From positions 5,767,313-5,831,312 of the forward strand of contig NW_024722158.1 of assembly GCF_018991925.1 (NCBI RefSeq): 64,000 bases of DNA, in the 5' to 3' direction. Source of the DNA: Homarus americanus. Taxonomy: Eukaryota > Arthropoda > Malacostraca > Decapoda > Nephropidae. Under the pieces are notes generated by a model. The model did not search any database and was not told the DNA's origin. It worked only from the letters and a program-made list of their open reading frames with translations. The position numbers and the translations under genes are program-made. Positions 11,736 to 22,945 of this stretch are shown one piece after another (positions within the stretch are counted from its first letter, which is position 1; every line of letters begins with the position of its first letter).

Positions 11736-12779
11736 ATCTACCTATTTCAAAGCAGCGGTAACTACCTAGTAAGGTACGGTAACTACCATTATTGTAGTTG
11801 GTGAAGTAGTTGGTCTATATTTTTGCACGTAAGGTTTCCTGAGTTAAAAGTTTAATTAATTTGAAAAGTATTATATTATTGTTAGTAATTAGTATTGTAA
11901 TATTGTTGGTAATTAGGACTATATTATTGTTAGTAAATCAGTAATGTTGGCAGCCCTGTGTCCGAGCTGAACAATTTGTATTATATTATTGTATTCATCT
12001 TTGAATTTATTTTTCCGTAATCTTTTCCGTGTTGTTATTTTTCAATATTACGATATAAATTAATTTGTATATACGATTGAGGTTCTATTTATTTTGTTAT
12101 TATCCCTCATTCCAATAATGTTTTGGGCGGGGAGACGGGCTACATAGAACGACGATTGGCCAGAGGCGAGTAGTTCACGAGGAGACTCTGATGGGGGAGG
12201 TGCTGCCGGTCGTCTCTCTGACCAGAAGGCCGCTGTTCTTGAAGTATATGGTAAGTTTTATTTTTAATTTATTTCGGTGGTAAAGGTCGATGTATTAACG
12301 CTGCTGTATTTTTTTTTTACAAAGTGATATATTTTTAAAGGACTATTGAAATACACAGGGCTCGAGTTAATGGTCGTTAACAATTACATTGACTAGTTAC
12401 TATAGGGAATACTTCACTATTTTTGGTGTATTCTTTTATTTAAATTAATGAAATATGGTTTAGTTATGGTCACAGTAAAGACTGTTAATATTTAAGTAAA
12501 GTTTTATTAAAGTAACGATCATACTTACATTTTGGGTCTCAAGTTATAGGAATTATTTTACACAAGTATTAAAAGTATGTTACGCGTAAGCTTTTTCATT
12601 TATTTACAGATGGATCCAATTGGCTGTTACTGTTGTGTTAAAGACCAGTTTTCTGCATCACTGGTCGTCAGCGTGGGTAGTACAGCACCACCGTATTTAT
12701 TGAGGTTAGTAAGTTTGTTCTATAGTGAAATGTCAAGTGTCCTTCACTTTAAACTTTGCCACTGGGGTCCAGAGGCGGT

Positions 12780-13190
12780 CGAGCGCAACTAGATATTGTT
12801 GGCAAACATACTGAGTATGTACTGGCTCTTGTTGGCAAGTACTGTTGGCAAGTACTGGGCATGTACTGGCTCTGCTACCCACTGTTGGCAAGTACTGTGC
12901 ATGTACGGACAGTTAAACACCGTTTGCAAGTACTGTACTGTAGTTACAAAAGAGCTCACACTCGGTGCCGTCACGATAGATTGTACCAACCATTCACAAC
13001 TCGCTACAAAAAAAAATTGCCGTAAGTTTTCTGGACTTGTCATTAATCTTAAGCTGTGGCGTCTAGTGGGGCGGGCGTCTTCTAGTTATGAACACAAAAC
13101 TTAGTAATGCCCTACTACATGTTTATTAACTTGAATGAAGTCACACCTTGCCTGCCTATAAGCTGGACAATGGCATGAACCAATTGGCTT
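12780..13190 (-). mobile_element. Old 3' fragment of the CR1/L2-like LINE (left arm)
   Basis: GAGCTCACACTCGGTGCCGTCAC and the following 200 bases match the 3' coding end of the LINE at 7010-7380 in the same orientation, including GTTTTCTGGACTTG and the CCTGCCTATAAGCTGG block. A unit of about 30 bases (GTTGGCAAGTACTGGGCATG) has been tandemly amplified inside it. The equivalent right-arm copy is at about 37745-38080 with more copies of the unit. The LINE therefore inserted before the large duplication. Confidence 0.75.
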
Positions 13191-13899
13191 TACTTTACAC
13201 AATATGCCAATCTCTCGGTGACCTATAGTATACAGTACTGTAATTATTCACACGTCACCCGTTTCAATATAGGAGTTTAATGTCATTTTTCAGTCAATGG
13301 GGGACGTCTTGTTTGTTTATGCATCTGTACAAAAAGATTTGCGCTCAGGAAGCTCCTTGTATAACTCCAACACTGGAAGCTCGCCATCACTTTATGTACC
13401 CATATGGTTTAGTTTCGGCCAGTACACGGCCGACTGATTTAACCATCCCCAACCTTTACATCTCATTTGGAGATTTTCAACCAAGGGGTAAATATGGTCA
13501 AATTAGTTAAAGGTTTTTCCATACCTTTAGGGGTATAACTCTAAAACGGTTACCCCGGAATTCAAGGTCAAAATCGAATAACTCCAAAATACACAGGATA
13601 AATTACTAGGGCGTATTGGCCGAAAATGTAATTGTATCAACTTTAGTTTGATAATTTTTTCAATACTTGACTGAGAACATGTCAGTGTTGTCACTCAAAC
13701 GCATGAAGGTTTGCATCCTATTGTGAAACACTATTTAATGCTCGTCTTGCCCTGATCTGAGTGTTACTATCTTAGTCTTGGGTCAGATATGTCCACACGT
13801 AGAAAACTTTTGGGGCTTTGAATTGCCCTCATTAGGAATCAGATTGGCTATCTTACCCAGTCTTTCTCAGTGGGTTTGATCTGGAGTACGGTATACAGT

Positions 13900-14250
13900 A
13901 TATTTTATCACAGTTTACTGGCTGTTATTCAGCATGGTGTCCGCATTACTGGCAGTGTAATTTCATTCCTCCAGTCATCCATAATGCTGTTGTGTATTAA
14001 TGCCTGTAAACTGGCTTGGTTTAATTGCAATTCTGTTACCTGTAAATACTGCCAACAAGGATTCTCTTGCATTTAGTTTAATTTTCCAACATTTATATTC
14101 GAAATCCTTCTTCCACCAACAAGTACCTTCACCTGGCTAGCTCTAAGGTCCTGTTTAGCATTAATACAGTTACTGGATCACTCGTTAAGTTACACAAATA
14201 CAGTAACTGGCATCAACCTTGGCATTCTTGACTTGCTTGCATCTACAGTG
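13900..14250 (-). mobile_element. Degraded LINE endonuclease-region fragment
   Basis: CACCTGGCTAGCTCTAAGGTC near 14130 matches the LINE endonuclease region at about 9660 (CGCCTGGCTGGCTCTAAGGTC). CTCCAGTCATCCATAATG near 13970 resembles the part at 9445-9465. With the 3' fragment at 12780 it probably represents one very old minus-strand LINE copy spread over about 1.5 kb. A mirror copy lies near 36760-37060. Confidence 0.5.
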
Positions 14251-15416
14251 TAGTTGTCCAGTACGTTGTTCCCAGTACAATTAATATACTTGTATTCCAT
14301 ATAAACTTTATACCTAGTGGAGAATGTGGTTTACCCATGTTACAAATGGTGGAAATTAGTTTTTTTAATATTTTATTAAACCTTCCAAGGAACTTTATGT
14401 AGTTGTAAAGAATTACTAATTAATGTTCTGGGTTGACGACCTGTTGAGGATTGTAGTAGTTGGGTTAGTATAGCTCGTAATTGTTAATGTTAGGGCCTTA
14501 AAATTTGAACTTGGTTCCGATTGTCACTGTTTTGTTTATTAATGTTGCAGCATTCTTACAAGAAATTGGAGGAAAGTGTTGAATGTTACTATGCCTTACT
14601 CTTACCAACAGCTCATTGAATGTAAAACCTTTTTCACAAACAGATACCTTGCATTATGTTCATCAATAATCTAGTACTAAAACATTGTAGGGGCAGTTAA
14701 CCAGTATAGTCAGGGGTTTATGTAATACACTGCAGCCAAGCTTATCACTGATTGTACTAATAGATAGAGCTACAGTAAAAATAAGATTGCGTAACATTGC
14801 GTTTTTCTCCAATTTTCAGAAGTTCTGTGTAGTGCTTCATTTATTCAGTAAACTAGTCGACAGGTGTCCCTTGATATACAACAGTTTTATTCTTGGGAAT
14901 GTGTTCATTAAGTGGAAGTAATTTGTATATTGGGGTTATGTTCCTGTGAGGGAAAAACTTTATTCATACACAGATAAAAGTGGCATCAAAATGGGGTTTA
15001 TTCATAGTTTGCTTCTGTGTAGTGTAGACATGTTGAAACTATTGTTTATCAGACATATGTACTGTATATTGGGGGATACCTGCATTGATGTAGCATGTAC
15101 TGTATAATAGTAGTGTAGGTATACTATTTAATTGTTTATTACAGAGTTGTAACAATTATTCATTCCAGGATGATGACTTGAAGATGGAGGATCCACTCAA
15201 GAGTTTTCTCCTGGTGGAATGACCCTTGCTGCACTGCACTGCACCAGAAACACCAGTCCAGGTAATCTCAGGAGTTTCTTCACTAAACTCAAAGTACAGT
15301 AATTGTAACCCATGGACTACCTGTCTAGTTGACTACTAAGTGTAAATATCAATGAAGTATTAGTACAGTACAATATTAGGGATGCACCAACTAATTGATA
15401 TAAATTGCAGATATTA

Positions 15417-15771
15417 CAGATAGTGGGATATGCTATAACGAATCTAATTGGTTCTAGAACCTTGTTCGTTATAGCATTCGTTCGTTATAGGATTAATCCG
15501 TTCCAGGCCCCCAAATACAACCACTTAACACTGAAAAATATAGTATAAAATTGTAAAAATTGTAAAAAAGTGCATAAATATGCATCTAAACCCCTGAAAT
15601 AAAGAATATCATTAATACTTGTGATAAAAAAACAATAAATTAGTAAAAAAAAAAAAAAATAATGTTCGTTGTAGGAGTTTCGTTCGTTATAGCATTCTCA
15701 ATTTTATAGGTAAAACCGTTTGTTATAGGAATATTCGTAGTAGGATCCGTTCGTTATAGCATACCCCACTG
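15417..15771. mobile_element. Tigger/pogo-like MITE, left arm only
   Basis: The element has inverted ends CAGATAGTGGGATATGCTAT and CAGTGGGGTATGCTATAACG (reverse complement of the right end) and TA on both sides (15415-15416 and 15772-15773). The homologous right-arm position near 34088 is uninterrupted, so this is an insertion made after the arms duplicated. Internally it is A-rich and non-coding. Further copies of the GTTCGTTATAGCAT end motif are repeated inside it. TA duplication and CAG ends fit the Tigger/pogo branch of Tc1-mariner. Confidence 0.85.
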
Positions 15772-17825
15772 TATCAGTATTTTGTGGAATTGGTATCGGT
15801 AAACAAATTATTAGCTGATGTCATTTTGCCATCTGTTTTGGGTCAAGAAATTACTCGGTAAAATGTTATTAACGGCAAAATACATAATTAGGAAACCAGT
15901 TATGGTCTGTTAACTTGTGTAAATGTCGCACTCGGCTGCCGTTCATTATCTGGTAGTTTTGTGATGGATAACATGGCAGTATCCTCTGTGCAGGTCTGTC
16001 TACAGTACTAATTATATGGTAATGAATATATTATCAGGCCAGACAAAGTAGCTTTTATTTATTCTGAAGAGAAAAATAATCTGGTAAAGACCGTTGCTGA
16101 CGAGAAAGATTGTTTTATATATTATGGCATCTTGGAAGTACATTAGATATTTTATTTACCAATATTATCCAAATTAGAACTAAGAATGACCCAGTACAGT
16201 ATTAACTTGTAATGAATGACAAACAGTAGGTCTTTGAGGCTAGAGAGGAGTTTTTTATAACAATTAAAGATAAAACTCCCTTTAAATATAATATTTTATT
16301 AAAGAACGAGTAAATAATGATTAAATGTTCCAAAATAAGTCTTAAACACTAGAAAAAAAAGTTGCCATTTGAGTTAACATTAGTCGGTACTTTTTATTAT
16401 ACCGCACAAGTATACATTTAATGTAGACAATGTGCAGTAGCTAAAACAACTATCTGTACAGGTGGGGGTCAATGTGCTCCAAAATTTTACTTGCGACTAG
16501 TGACAGCCCTCGTATGCCAATATTTATCGTCCATGGTCTGGTATCGTTTCCCACAAAGTATGCACAGATAGTTTTTAGCTGCTGTACACGGTATTCTTCC
16601 TGGATGGTTGCAGCTACGAACAGCCTTTAAATTATTTACCTATAAATAGTTGACTCGATCAGTGAGTTGTTATTGTGCCGGGTAGACTTAAATGCTGCAA
16701 TTGTGAAATTTAAAACTCGGCTGCTCTTACTGAAGTTGATGCATTTGTGGATGGGCGAGACATTATATAATATAGCGACTTTAACCGATTTACCTGCTTC
16801 ATAAAATTGTCCTAAATTATAGCATTAACTTTAAATCTGGCAGCAGAATATTGTGTTGAATCTGGTTATCTGTAAATACTGTATCATTAATGGTGCATCA
16901 CTAATGTATTTGATAGTTCTTCAATTACTGTACTAAATTAAGTGGATTAATGTGGTACTTCCCTAGAGGATAAAACCTTCAGTTTAGGGTGATATACAAT
17001 ACTGTATTAGGATAAATTAGTACTTTGAAAATATCTTGCTTGAAACCTTTCACAGGTACAGTACTGTATTAACTTTACAATTAACTTTTTACAACCTCAA
17101 AATCCTTTAATACAAAACTTAAAACTAAAGAAATAATTTTTGCTCATTAATGCTTGACTTGGTGAATTCAGAAATGTAGATGGATTTGTGTACAGTATAA
17201 TAATACGTACATGTAAAGTTACCTATCTACCGTGTGTACGCTAATAATAAATAGCAATTTAGCAACGTTCACTTTCAATATACAATACTGTACTGTACTC
17301 AGTTGTAGAATCATGTAAATATTACGAGAAATGTGATTGGCCAACTTGCAAGAAGTTCATTGTTGTAAGTTTAGTGAAAAGTAGTTACATTATTCACAAA
17401 TTCCTAAAGCAGTCATTGAAAGAACATAAAAACATGTTGATAAAACAAAGAACCAAAGATACAGGTTTATGTAGTTGTGACTCTTCAATAACTTCTGGTT
17501 AAACTTAACTTGCATGTGGGAAAGTTTTGTGATAGCTTATAGTTTTGTAAATATGATTCTTAACTTGTACAGTACACTGTACATGGTTTAAGTTACTGAT
17601 ATTACCTGGACACTAGGCAGTATATCAAGGATCATTAGGTGAAGGATTGTAATAAACAAATTTAGTGTTTTATATAATGGGGTTTGTACATTTGGTCCTT
17701 GTCAAGGGATTTTGTCTAAAACACTACAGTACCTTTAGTCTTTACCAGACTTAAAATATTTTAATGGTTAAAAAATTCTTATTAATTTTAAACTTTATTT
17801 TGTACAGAAATGTTATTCTGAACAT

Positions 17826-18432
17826 TGTGGTGGCTGCCCCCGGGCGGGCCGCTGCTGGAGACTGCCCCCCGGGCGGGCCGCTGCTGGAGACTGCCCCCCG
17901 GGCGGGCCGCTGCCTCCCCAGGGTGGCCGCTGTTGGAGACTGCCTCAGGCGGGCGGCTGTTGGAGACTGCCTCGGGCGGCCGCTGCTGGAAAGACTGCCT
18001 CGGGCGGCTGCTGCTGGAGACTGCCTCGGGCCGCTGCAGACTGTTCGCGCCGCTGCTGAGACTGCTCCCGGGCGGCCGCTGTTGAGACTGTTCCCCGGGC
18101 GCCGCGAGACTGCCTCGCGGGCTGCTGAGACTGCCTCGGCCGCCCGCTGCGGAGACTGGCTCCGGGCTGCCGCTGGAGACTGCCCGGCTGCCCGGCGGAG
18201 ACTGCCCCGGCGCCGGAGACTGCCTGCCCGCTGGAGACTGCCCGGCTGCCCGCTGCTGAGACTGCCCCCGGCTGCCCGCTGCTGGAGACTGCCCCGGGCT
18301 GCCCGGCTGCTGGAGACTGCCCGCTGCTGGAGACTGCCTCGGCTGCCCGCTGCTGAGACTGCCCGCTGCTGAGACTGCCCCTGGCTGCCCCTGAGACTGC
18401 CCAGCGGGCCTGCTCCCTGACTGCCTGTGCTG
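17826..18432. repeat. GC-rich minisatellite, expanded in the left arm
   Basis: About 600 bases of G+C-rich tandem units built on GCTGCTGGAGACTGCC, with unit lengths of about 18-34 bases, sit in AT-rich surroundings. The array is entered by ACATTGTGGTGGCTGCC and left by CTGTGCTGAAGAAAAATTTTT; both boundaries are shared with the right arm. The long frames on both strands (Pro/Arg/Leu/Ala-rich) are repeat translations and have no independent support as genes. Confidence 0.92.
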
Positions 18433-18589
18433 AAGAAAAATTTTTAATAACATTAAGTTTACATTAATAAATGTCTAAATGTCACTACAAGTATTCATTA
18501 ACCTTTTCCCTGCTTTAACACTTTGAACTTTTACAGAAAATTAAGTTCAGCTTCAGATTTTGAAGCAAAATACTTTCTTAAAGCATTAG

Positions 18590-18850
18590 AAAAATCTTAT
18601 ACAGTATACAAATATAATATGCAAAAGAAAAAAAATATATATAAAATAAAAAATAGCTAAAAGAAATAGAATATAATAAAAAATTAACTAAATAGTAAAA
18701 ACTATGAAAACAAAATATATAACTGAAAATTATGAAAAAACTAAGAAACCAAAAAAAACAAAATCATGAAAACGGGCAAAAAATCGTAAAAGCCTAAATA
18801 CTTATGAAAAAAACTGAGCAAAAATGGCAAAAATTAATTTTTTACTCTTA
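18590..18850. repeat. A-rich degenerate tandem tract (mirrored at 31480-31740)
   Basis: A-rich units such as AAAACTATGAAAA and ATGAAAAAAC repeat loosely. The mirror segment in the right arm is T-rich and has its own ATTTTTTCATA-type variants. Non-coding. Confidence 0.7.
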
Positions 18851-18959
18851 AGTCGATTGCAGTGTTTGCCATTGCCAGGGTAACATTGAAGGTAAGATAA
18901 TCGAAGAGTGCCCGATAAAAGCCTCTTCAAATTATCATTCACCAATAGGGTAGCATAAG

Positions 18960-19062
18960 CTCAACGGTCTACCTGGACATGGGAGAATAATCCAGCACTC
19001 CTATCTCACAGTTACCTCCCCACGTCCAGGTAGTCTGTGTGGCTGATGAAAACAAAATGGAG
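18960..19062. repeat. Short inverted repeat (CTACCTGGACATGGG hairpin)
   Basis: GTCTACCTGGACATGGGAG at 18967 is mirrored by CCCCACGTCCAGGTAGTC at about 19019, with a loop of about 35 bases. The right arm keeps the same hairpin near 31242-31320 (CTACCTGGACATGGGGAGAG and CTCCCCATGTCCAGGTAG), where the arms match even better. Both DNA copies could extrude a stem of about 18 bp. Confidence 0.75.
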
Positions 19063-19139
19063 ATGCCAAGCTGGAGCTCTTGAAAATGGCAGGCATTTTT
19101 AACCCTAAAACCATACAATTTATTATTATCAAATTTACC

Positions 19140-19300
19140 CAGGAATAACTTTGGCCATTTTTGGACTTAGAATAATTTTTAGACTTGGAATATTTTAAAT
19201 TGAATTTTTGGACTTAGAATATTTATAAACAATGAATTTTTGGACTTAAAATATTTTTGGACATGGAATATTTTTAAATTGAATTTTTGGACTTCAAAAT
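19140..19300. repeat. Degenerate tandem repeat (TTGGACTTAGAATATTT)
   Basis: Four or five copies of a 25-35-base unit containing TTTTTGGACTTAGAATATTT. The mirror tract at 30945-31110 has a different number and spacing of units. Non-coding. Confidence 0.75.
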
Positions 19301-19479
19301 ATATTACTGTTAAGCACATCTAGACCTTAGTAGATAAATACAAAAATATTTGGAGTAATCAGATTTAAAACATCAAAATAATTCTGACATTTCGGTACCA
19401 ATGTGATTTGGACTTTGGCTTAATTCATGTTTTCTTTTAAATTAAACAATTTGAATCTGGAACTACAGAGTGGTTGTGT

Positions 19480-20810
19480 TGCACTTGGCTGCCATACACA
19501 ATATTCTATTCATAATTATTGGCAAATATAGATATTTAAAATGTACAATGAAAGACAAAACTGTCGAGAAATTTAGTCATAACATATGCCAAGGGCTAAA
19601 CTTGTGCGCTTCTGCCTTAGTAGGGCTCTCATAACGCTTTGTTATATTTAATCTTCGACAAAACCGCAACACGACTTTTGTCTTTAATTGTACAATACAG
19701 TAAATAATAGAGTAATAAATAAATAATGTGAGGTGAGATCAGAAATGTAGATGATATTCCAAAAGTGTAATGGCTACAAAAACTGCAGAACTAAAAAGAC
19801 AAAATTTTTCCTAGCTGAGAAGAGATGCCCTCACCCCATCCTCAAGAGTTGTCCGCCCAGTTTATCATTATGAATTAACTGTTAAACTCTGTAGCAAATT
19901 GACACTTTCGAGGATGCATTTAATATGTACAGAACTTATTTACCTACACTAAGACAAATTACGTGTCAGTAATACAACATTATGCAAAACCAACCTCAAA
20001 ATATCAGAATTCATAAGTATTATACGGCCTCTGAAAGTTGATGGATGAGTGTACAGACTGGGGAGCTACATCTAGCTGTCAGCAGAGGCGAAAAATGAAG
20101 TTGTCAGCCTTCATTGACGCGCCGTAATATTTCAATGTGATTCTGATCTTAAAATGTTAGCTTTAGCAATGTATTACTAATATGTAATTTGTCTACTTAT
20201 TGGCGGGTAAAATAAGTACCAAACATATTAAATGCATCCTCCGAAGCGCTAATTTGCTACCAGAAGTTTATTAATTCGTATACAAATACTTGATAAACTT
20301 CCTACATGCTCATGTTTGAAATAATAAATGTTTGCATATAATTGGCTAAATATCTTTCTCAATAGAACTGTCATCCCAACGATTATGAATAAACTCATGA
20401 AATACATCATTACTTAAGGATGAAATCAGACAGATTTGCATGAGTCAATCAGCAGTACTTTCTTGGAGGAGGAGGCGGGCACTCTTTTCAGCTAAAAAAC
20501 GCAAACAGGTCCTTCAACTAACAACAACAAAACAAGGAGAAACACATAGAACAAAGGAATCAGTCTCCTGAGTTAGGTAGGTGGGGATTAGGATAAATCT
20601 TCTTATAGTGACCCCAGACCTGATCCTGAATGCTATTACACTTTCTGAATATCATCTATATATTATCAGTTCACCTCACAGTTCTTACATTTATTTATGA
20701 CTATATTACAGTATTTATTTTATTATTACTGTACTGTTTGTACTTTAAAAAATATTTGTTTGCACAATAATATTAATAGAGTATTTTATGTGGCAGATAA
20801 ATCGAGTATG
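19480..20810. repeat. Nested fold-back element inside the left arm
   Basis: The segment folds on itself around about 20080. GCAAATTGACACTTTCGAGGATGCATTTAATATG (19896) is mirrored by CATATTAAATGCATCCTCC (20225), GTAGATGATATTCCAAAAGTG (19748) by ACTTTCTGAATATCATCTAT (20640), and ATATTCTATTCATAATTATTGG (19500) by CACAATAATATTAATAGAGT (20764). The arms are about 0.6 kb, imperfect and separated by a short loop. The right arm holds the corresponding structure at about 29500-30720. It resembles a fold-back transposon, but no transposase is seen. Confidence 0.78.
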
Positions 20811-21150
20811 TTTGTAGCTTGGAATAATGAGGAACAATCTGAACAAACTGGACAGAAAACGAAGGAATAATTTAACAAAATTGAAAAATTGTTAATAATA
20901 TCAAAATATTCTGAACCGTTAATTGCATTTTCAGTAATTCTGTAGACCACAAACTGCACTATACCCTCATTGATTCGTCAAAAAGAATTTGGATCACTCA
21001 ATTACTGAAAATACAAATTAACTGGAGTTCAGAATATTTTGATATTATTTGACAATTCTCAATTTTGTTTTCAATTACTGTATTCTTTCATTTTCTTTCA
21101 GTTTGTTCAGATTGTTCCTCACACCTAGCCACAATCATACTCAGTTACTA
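20810..21150. repeat. Second nested fold-back, immediately adjacent
   Basis: GGAATAATGAGGAACAATCTGAACAAACTG (20821) is mirrored by CAGTTTGTTCAGATTGTTCC (21099), and ATCAAAATATTCTGAAC (20899) by GTTCAGAATATTTTGAT (21030). The arms are about 140 bases with a loop of about 60 bases. A matching structure is at about 29222-29500 in the right arm. Confidence 0.8.
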
Positions 21151-21549
21151 CAGTAGCACCAACATTTCATCCTCCTCATGTCATTCTCCGCCACAACCCC
21201 TCCACATTCATTCATGTTTCTCTTGACCCAGTGTTTCTCCTTCTCTCCACAAGCCTGAACCATGTCAGTTTAGCCTCCAGGTACTGTACTTCTCTGTTGC
21301 CACCCATCTTCCACATCTCACACAAATTATTTTCTTTTATCTCTTTCCATTTCATCATTCCCGCCCACAAATCTTATCAACCACACTCAACGGAACATCT
21401 TTTATTATGCCCCAGCATCTTGGTACACTGCTCCTCACTCTGTCCATCAACCCAGAAGAATGTTTTACGACATTCAGTTCCTTCACAATTCCCCACTTCT
21501 CCTTCTGGAACATCCACCTTCTTCCCCCCCCTATCTTTGGCAACATGTC

Positions 21550-21573
21550 ACACACACACACACACACACACAC
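21550..21573. repeat. (CA)n microsatellite
   Basis: A short CA run. The mirror GT run in the right arm is at 28775-28790 and differs in length. Confidence 0.85.
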
Positions 21574-22945
21574 ATGGCACACACGACGAGCTCACAAGCA
21601 TCCTAACAGCAACCTGTTCTAATTTCCTATGTAGCCAATCTGGGTTTCTGGTCACCTGACTTAGGCCATACAAGGTCGTCTCCATTTGCCCTCTGTATAC
21701 CACCTCAGTATTCCTCATTCCAAAGCAACCTTCATAGCCCAGCATAAATTTAGAAAATAAAAATAGATTTTAATGGAGATCACTACACTATGAACTGTAT
21801 CCCTAAAACAACATTAACTGGCCTGACTACAACAGAATAATTGTCACATAAGTCAATCAACAGATTTTAGAGCAACATTAAATGACAATTAACTAATGAT
21901 ATTGAATTCTTTAACGAACAATAAATCATATATACTGGGTTTAGTTAATAGAAATAAAGATATAGTAAAGTACCAGAACAGTTCAACAGTCCACCAAATC
22001 ATATTAATTCTAAAGTCCTTGAAAACACAAAGGAAATCAATACATGTATATATTTTTATCAAATCACATTGTGATGACATTCTGAGTCCAGGTAAATTTA
22101 AAAGAAAAATTTAGCCAAATTATACATGGATAAAAAGTGAGAAATAAAGGTGTTCTGGTTTATAATTAAAAGAAGACAAATTGTCAATCTTCCAGAGCTA
22201 CAGCTAAACACCTCAGTTTACAAGTCCATTCAATATTTACCTCCACCTCACACTGGCTCACACTGCAACAGATTAACACCTGTGATGAAACAAAATTATT
22301 ATCAGGAAATCTCAAAATATTTCCATACACCAGACCACTTTTAAATAGATAGATAGATAATTTATTCAGTAAATCCTATCATAAAGTTTACAATTGTCTA
22401 ACGTAGATATAGCCAATGCAGGTGTACACTTCAAAGCGTATATAGACAATGAAAATATAGTGGTGTACTGTACAATAAGTGATGCTGTATTATATAACAC
22501 ATGAATCTTACTACAGAACAGAACAATTTGTAAAGACCCCAGGTTAGCTACTCTATATAATATAACCTTGGATTTAGAGACAAACAGGAGAGCACGTGTG
22601 AGGCCACAGTCTGGGTAAGAAGGTATCATGCGATGCCAGGACAAGTGTAAATATGAAGCTACAGGTACCTTCTTTATCACTTAGTCACTGGTTAAGGATC
22701 ATCCTCCCCATGTGTAAAAATGGAACATGTAACTTGCTGATGATGACTACCATCCCCAGCTAACTTCTGCAGGTGATGGCTGCCATTTGAGAGTTAAGAA
22801 TGTAATCCATCCTCATGTACTCAGTGAGGATTATAGAGGAAACTTAGTGTCTGACCGCACTGATAATGGGTGAACCACATCAAGGACATAATAAAAAATG
22901 GCTTTGTTATAAACCGTAGTGCATTGAGGAATCTGTGTTGACAGC

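Larger units (their letters stand above)
12130..15261 (+). other. Candidate three-exon transcript (left-arm copy)
   Basis: Three short blocks have good splice signals. A first exon ends at 12250 before GTAAGTTTT. A second, 12610-12704, lies between TTTATTTACAG and GTTAGTAAG. A third, 15169-15261, lies between TTCATTCCAG and GTAATC. The second block starts ATGGATCC and can encode about 31 residues (MDPIGCYCCVKDQF and on). Joined to the third block the frame stops within four codons. The blocks and most splice signals persist in the right arm at 38697-38830, about 38200-38290 and 34237-34329. A frame open across the right-arm first block is interrupted on the left by a stop and a one-base shift. 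It could be a lncRNA, a decayed gene or a repeat family; no protein family is recognised. Confidence 0.3.
11541..22945 (+). repeat. Left arm of a giant inverted repeat
   Basis: This whole stretch recurs in reverse complement at 27411-39263. Anchor pairs I matched by eye: 12610 with about 38290, 15169 with about 34329, 16450 with about 33440, 17350 with about 32510, 18430 with about 31915, and 22700 with about 27650. Homology starts abruptly at about 11541 (ATTTCATTCTTGT) and continues to the point where the right arm meets the N gap. Sampled stretches agree at roughly nine bases in ten with small indels, so the duplication is not recent. The arm-specific differences are a 355-base Tigger-like MITE at 15417 and a much longer GC-rich minisatellite at 17826. 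Confidence 0.93.

Noticed and set aside
17764..18453. Long Pro/Arg/Ala- and Gly/Ser/Gln-rich frames on both strands
   Set aside because: They run over the GC-rich minisatellite and are open in more than one frame. The right-arm counterpart has a different array.
21231..21659. 142-residue plus-strand frame in the left arm
   Set aside because: Low-complexity Ser/Thr/His content with a (CA)n run inside. The right-arm equivalent does not preserve the frame.
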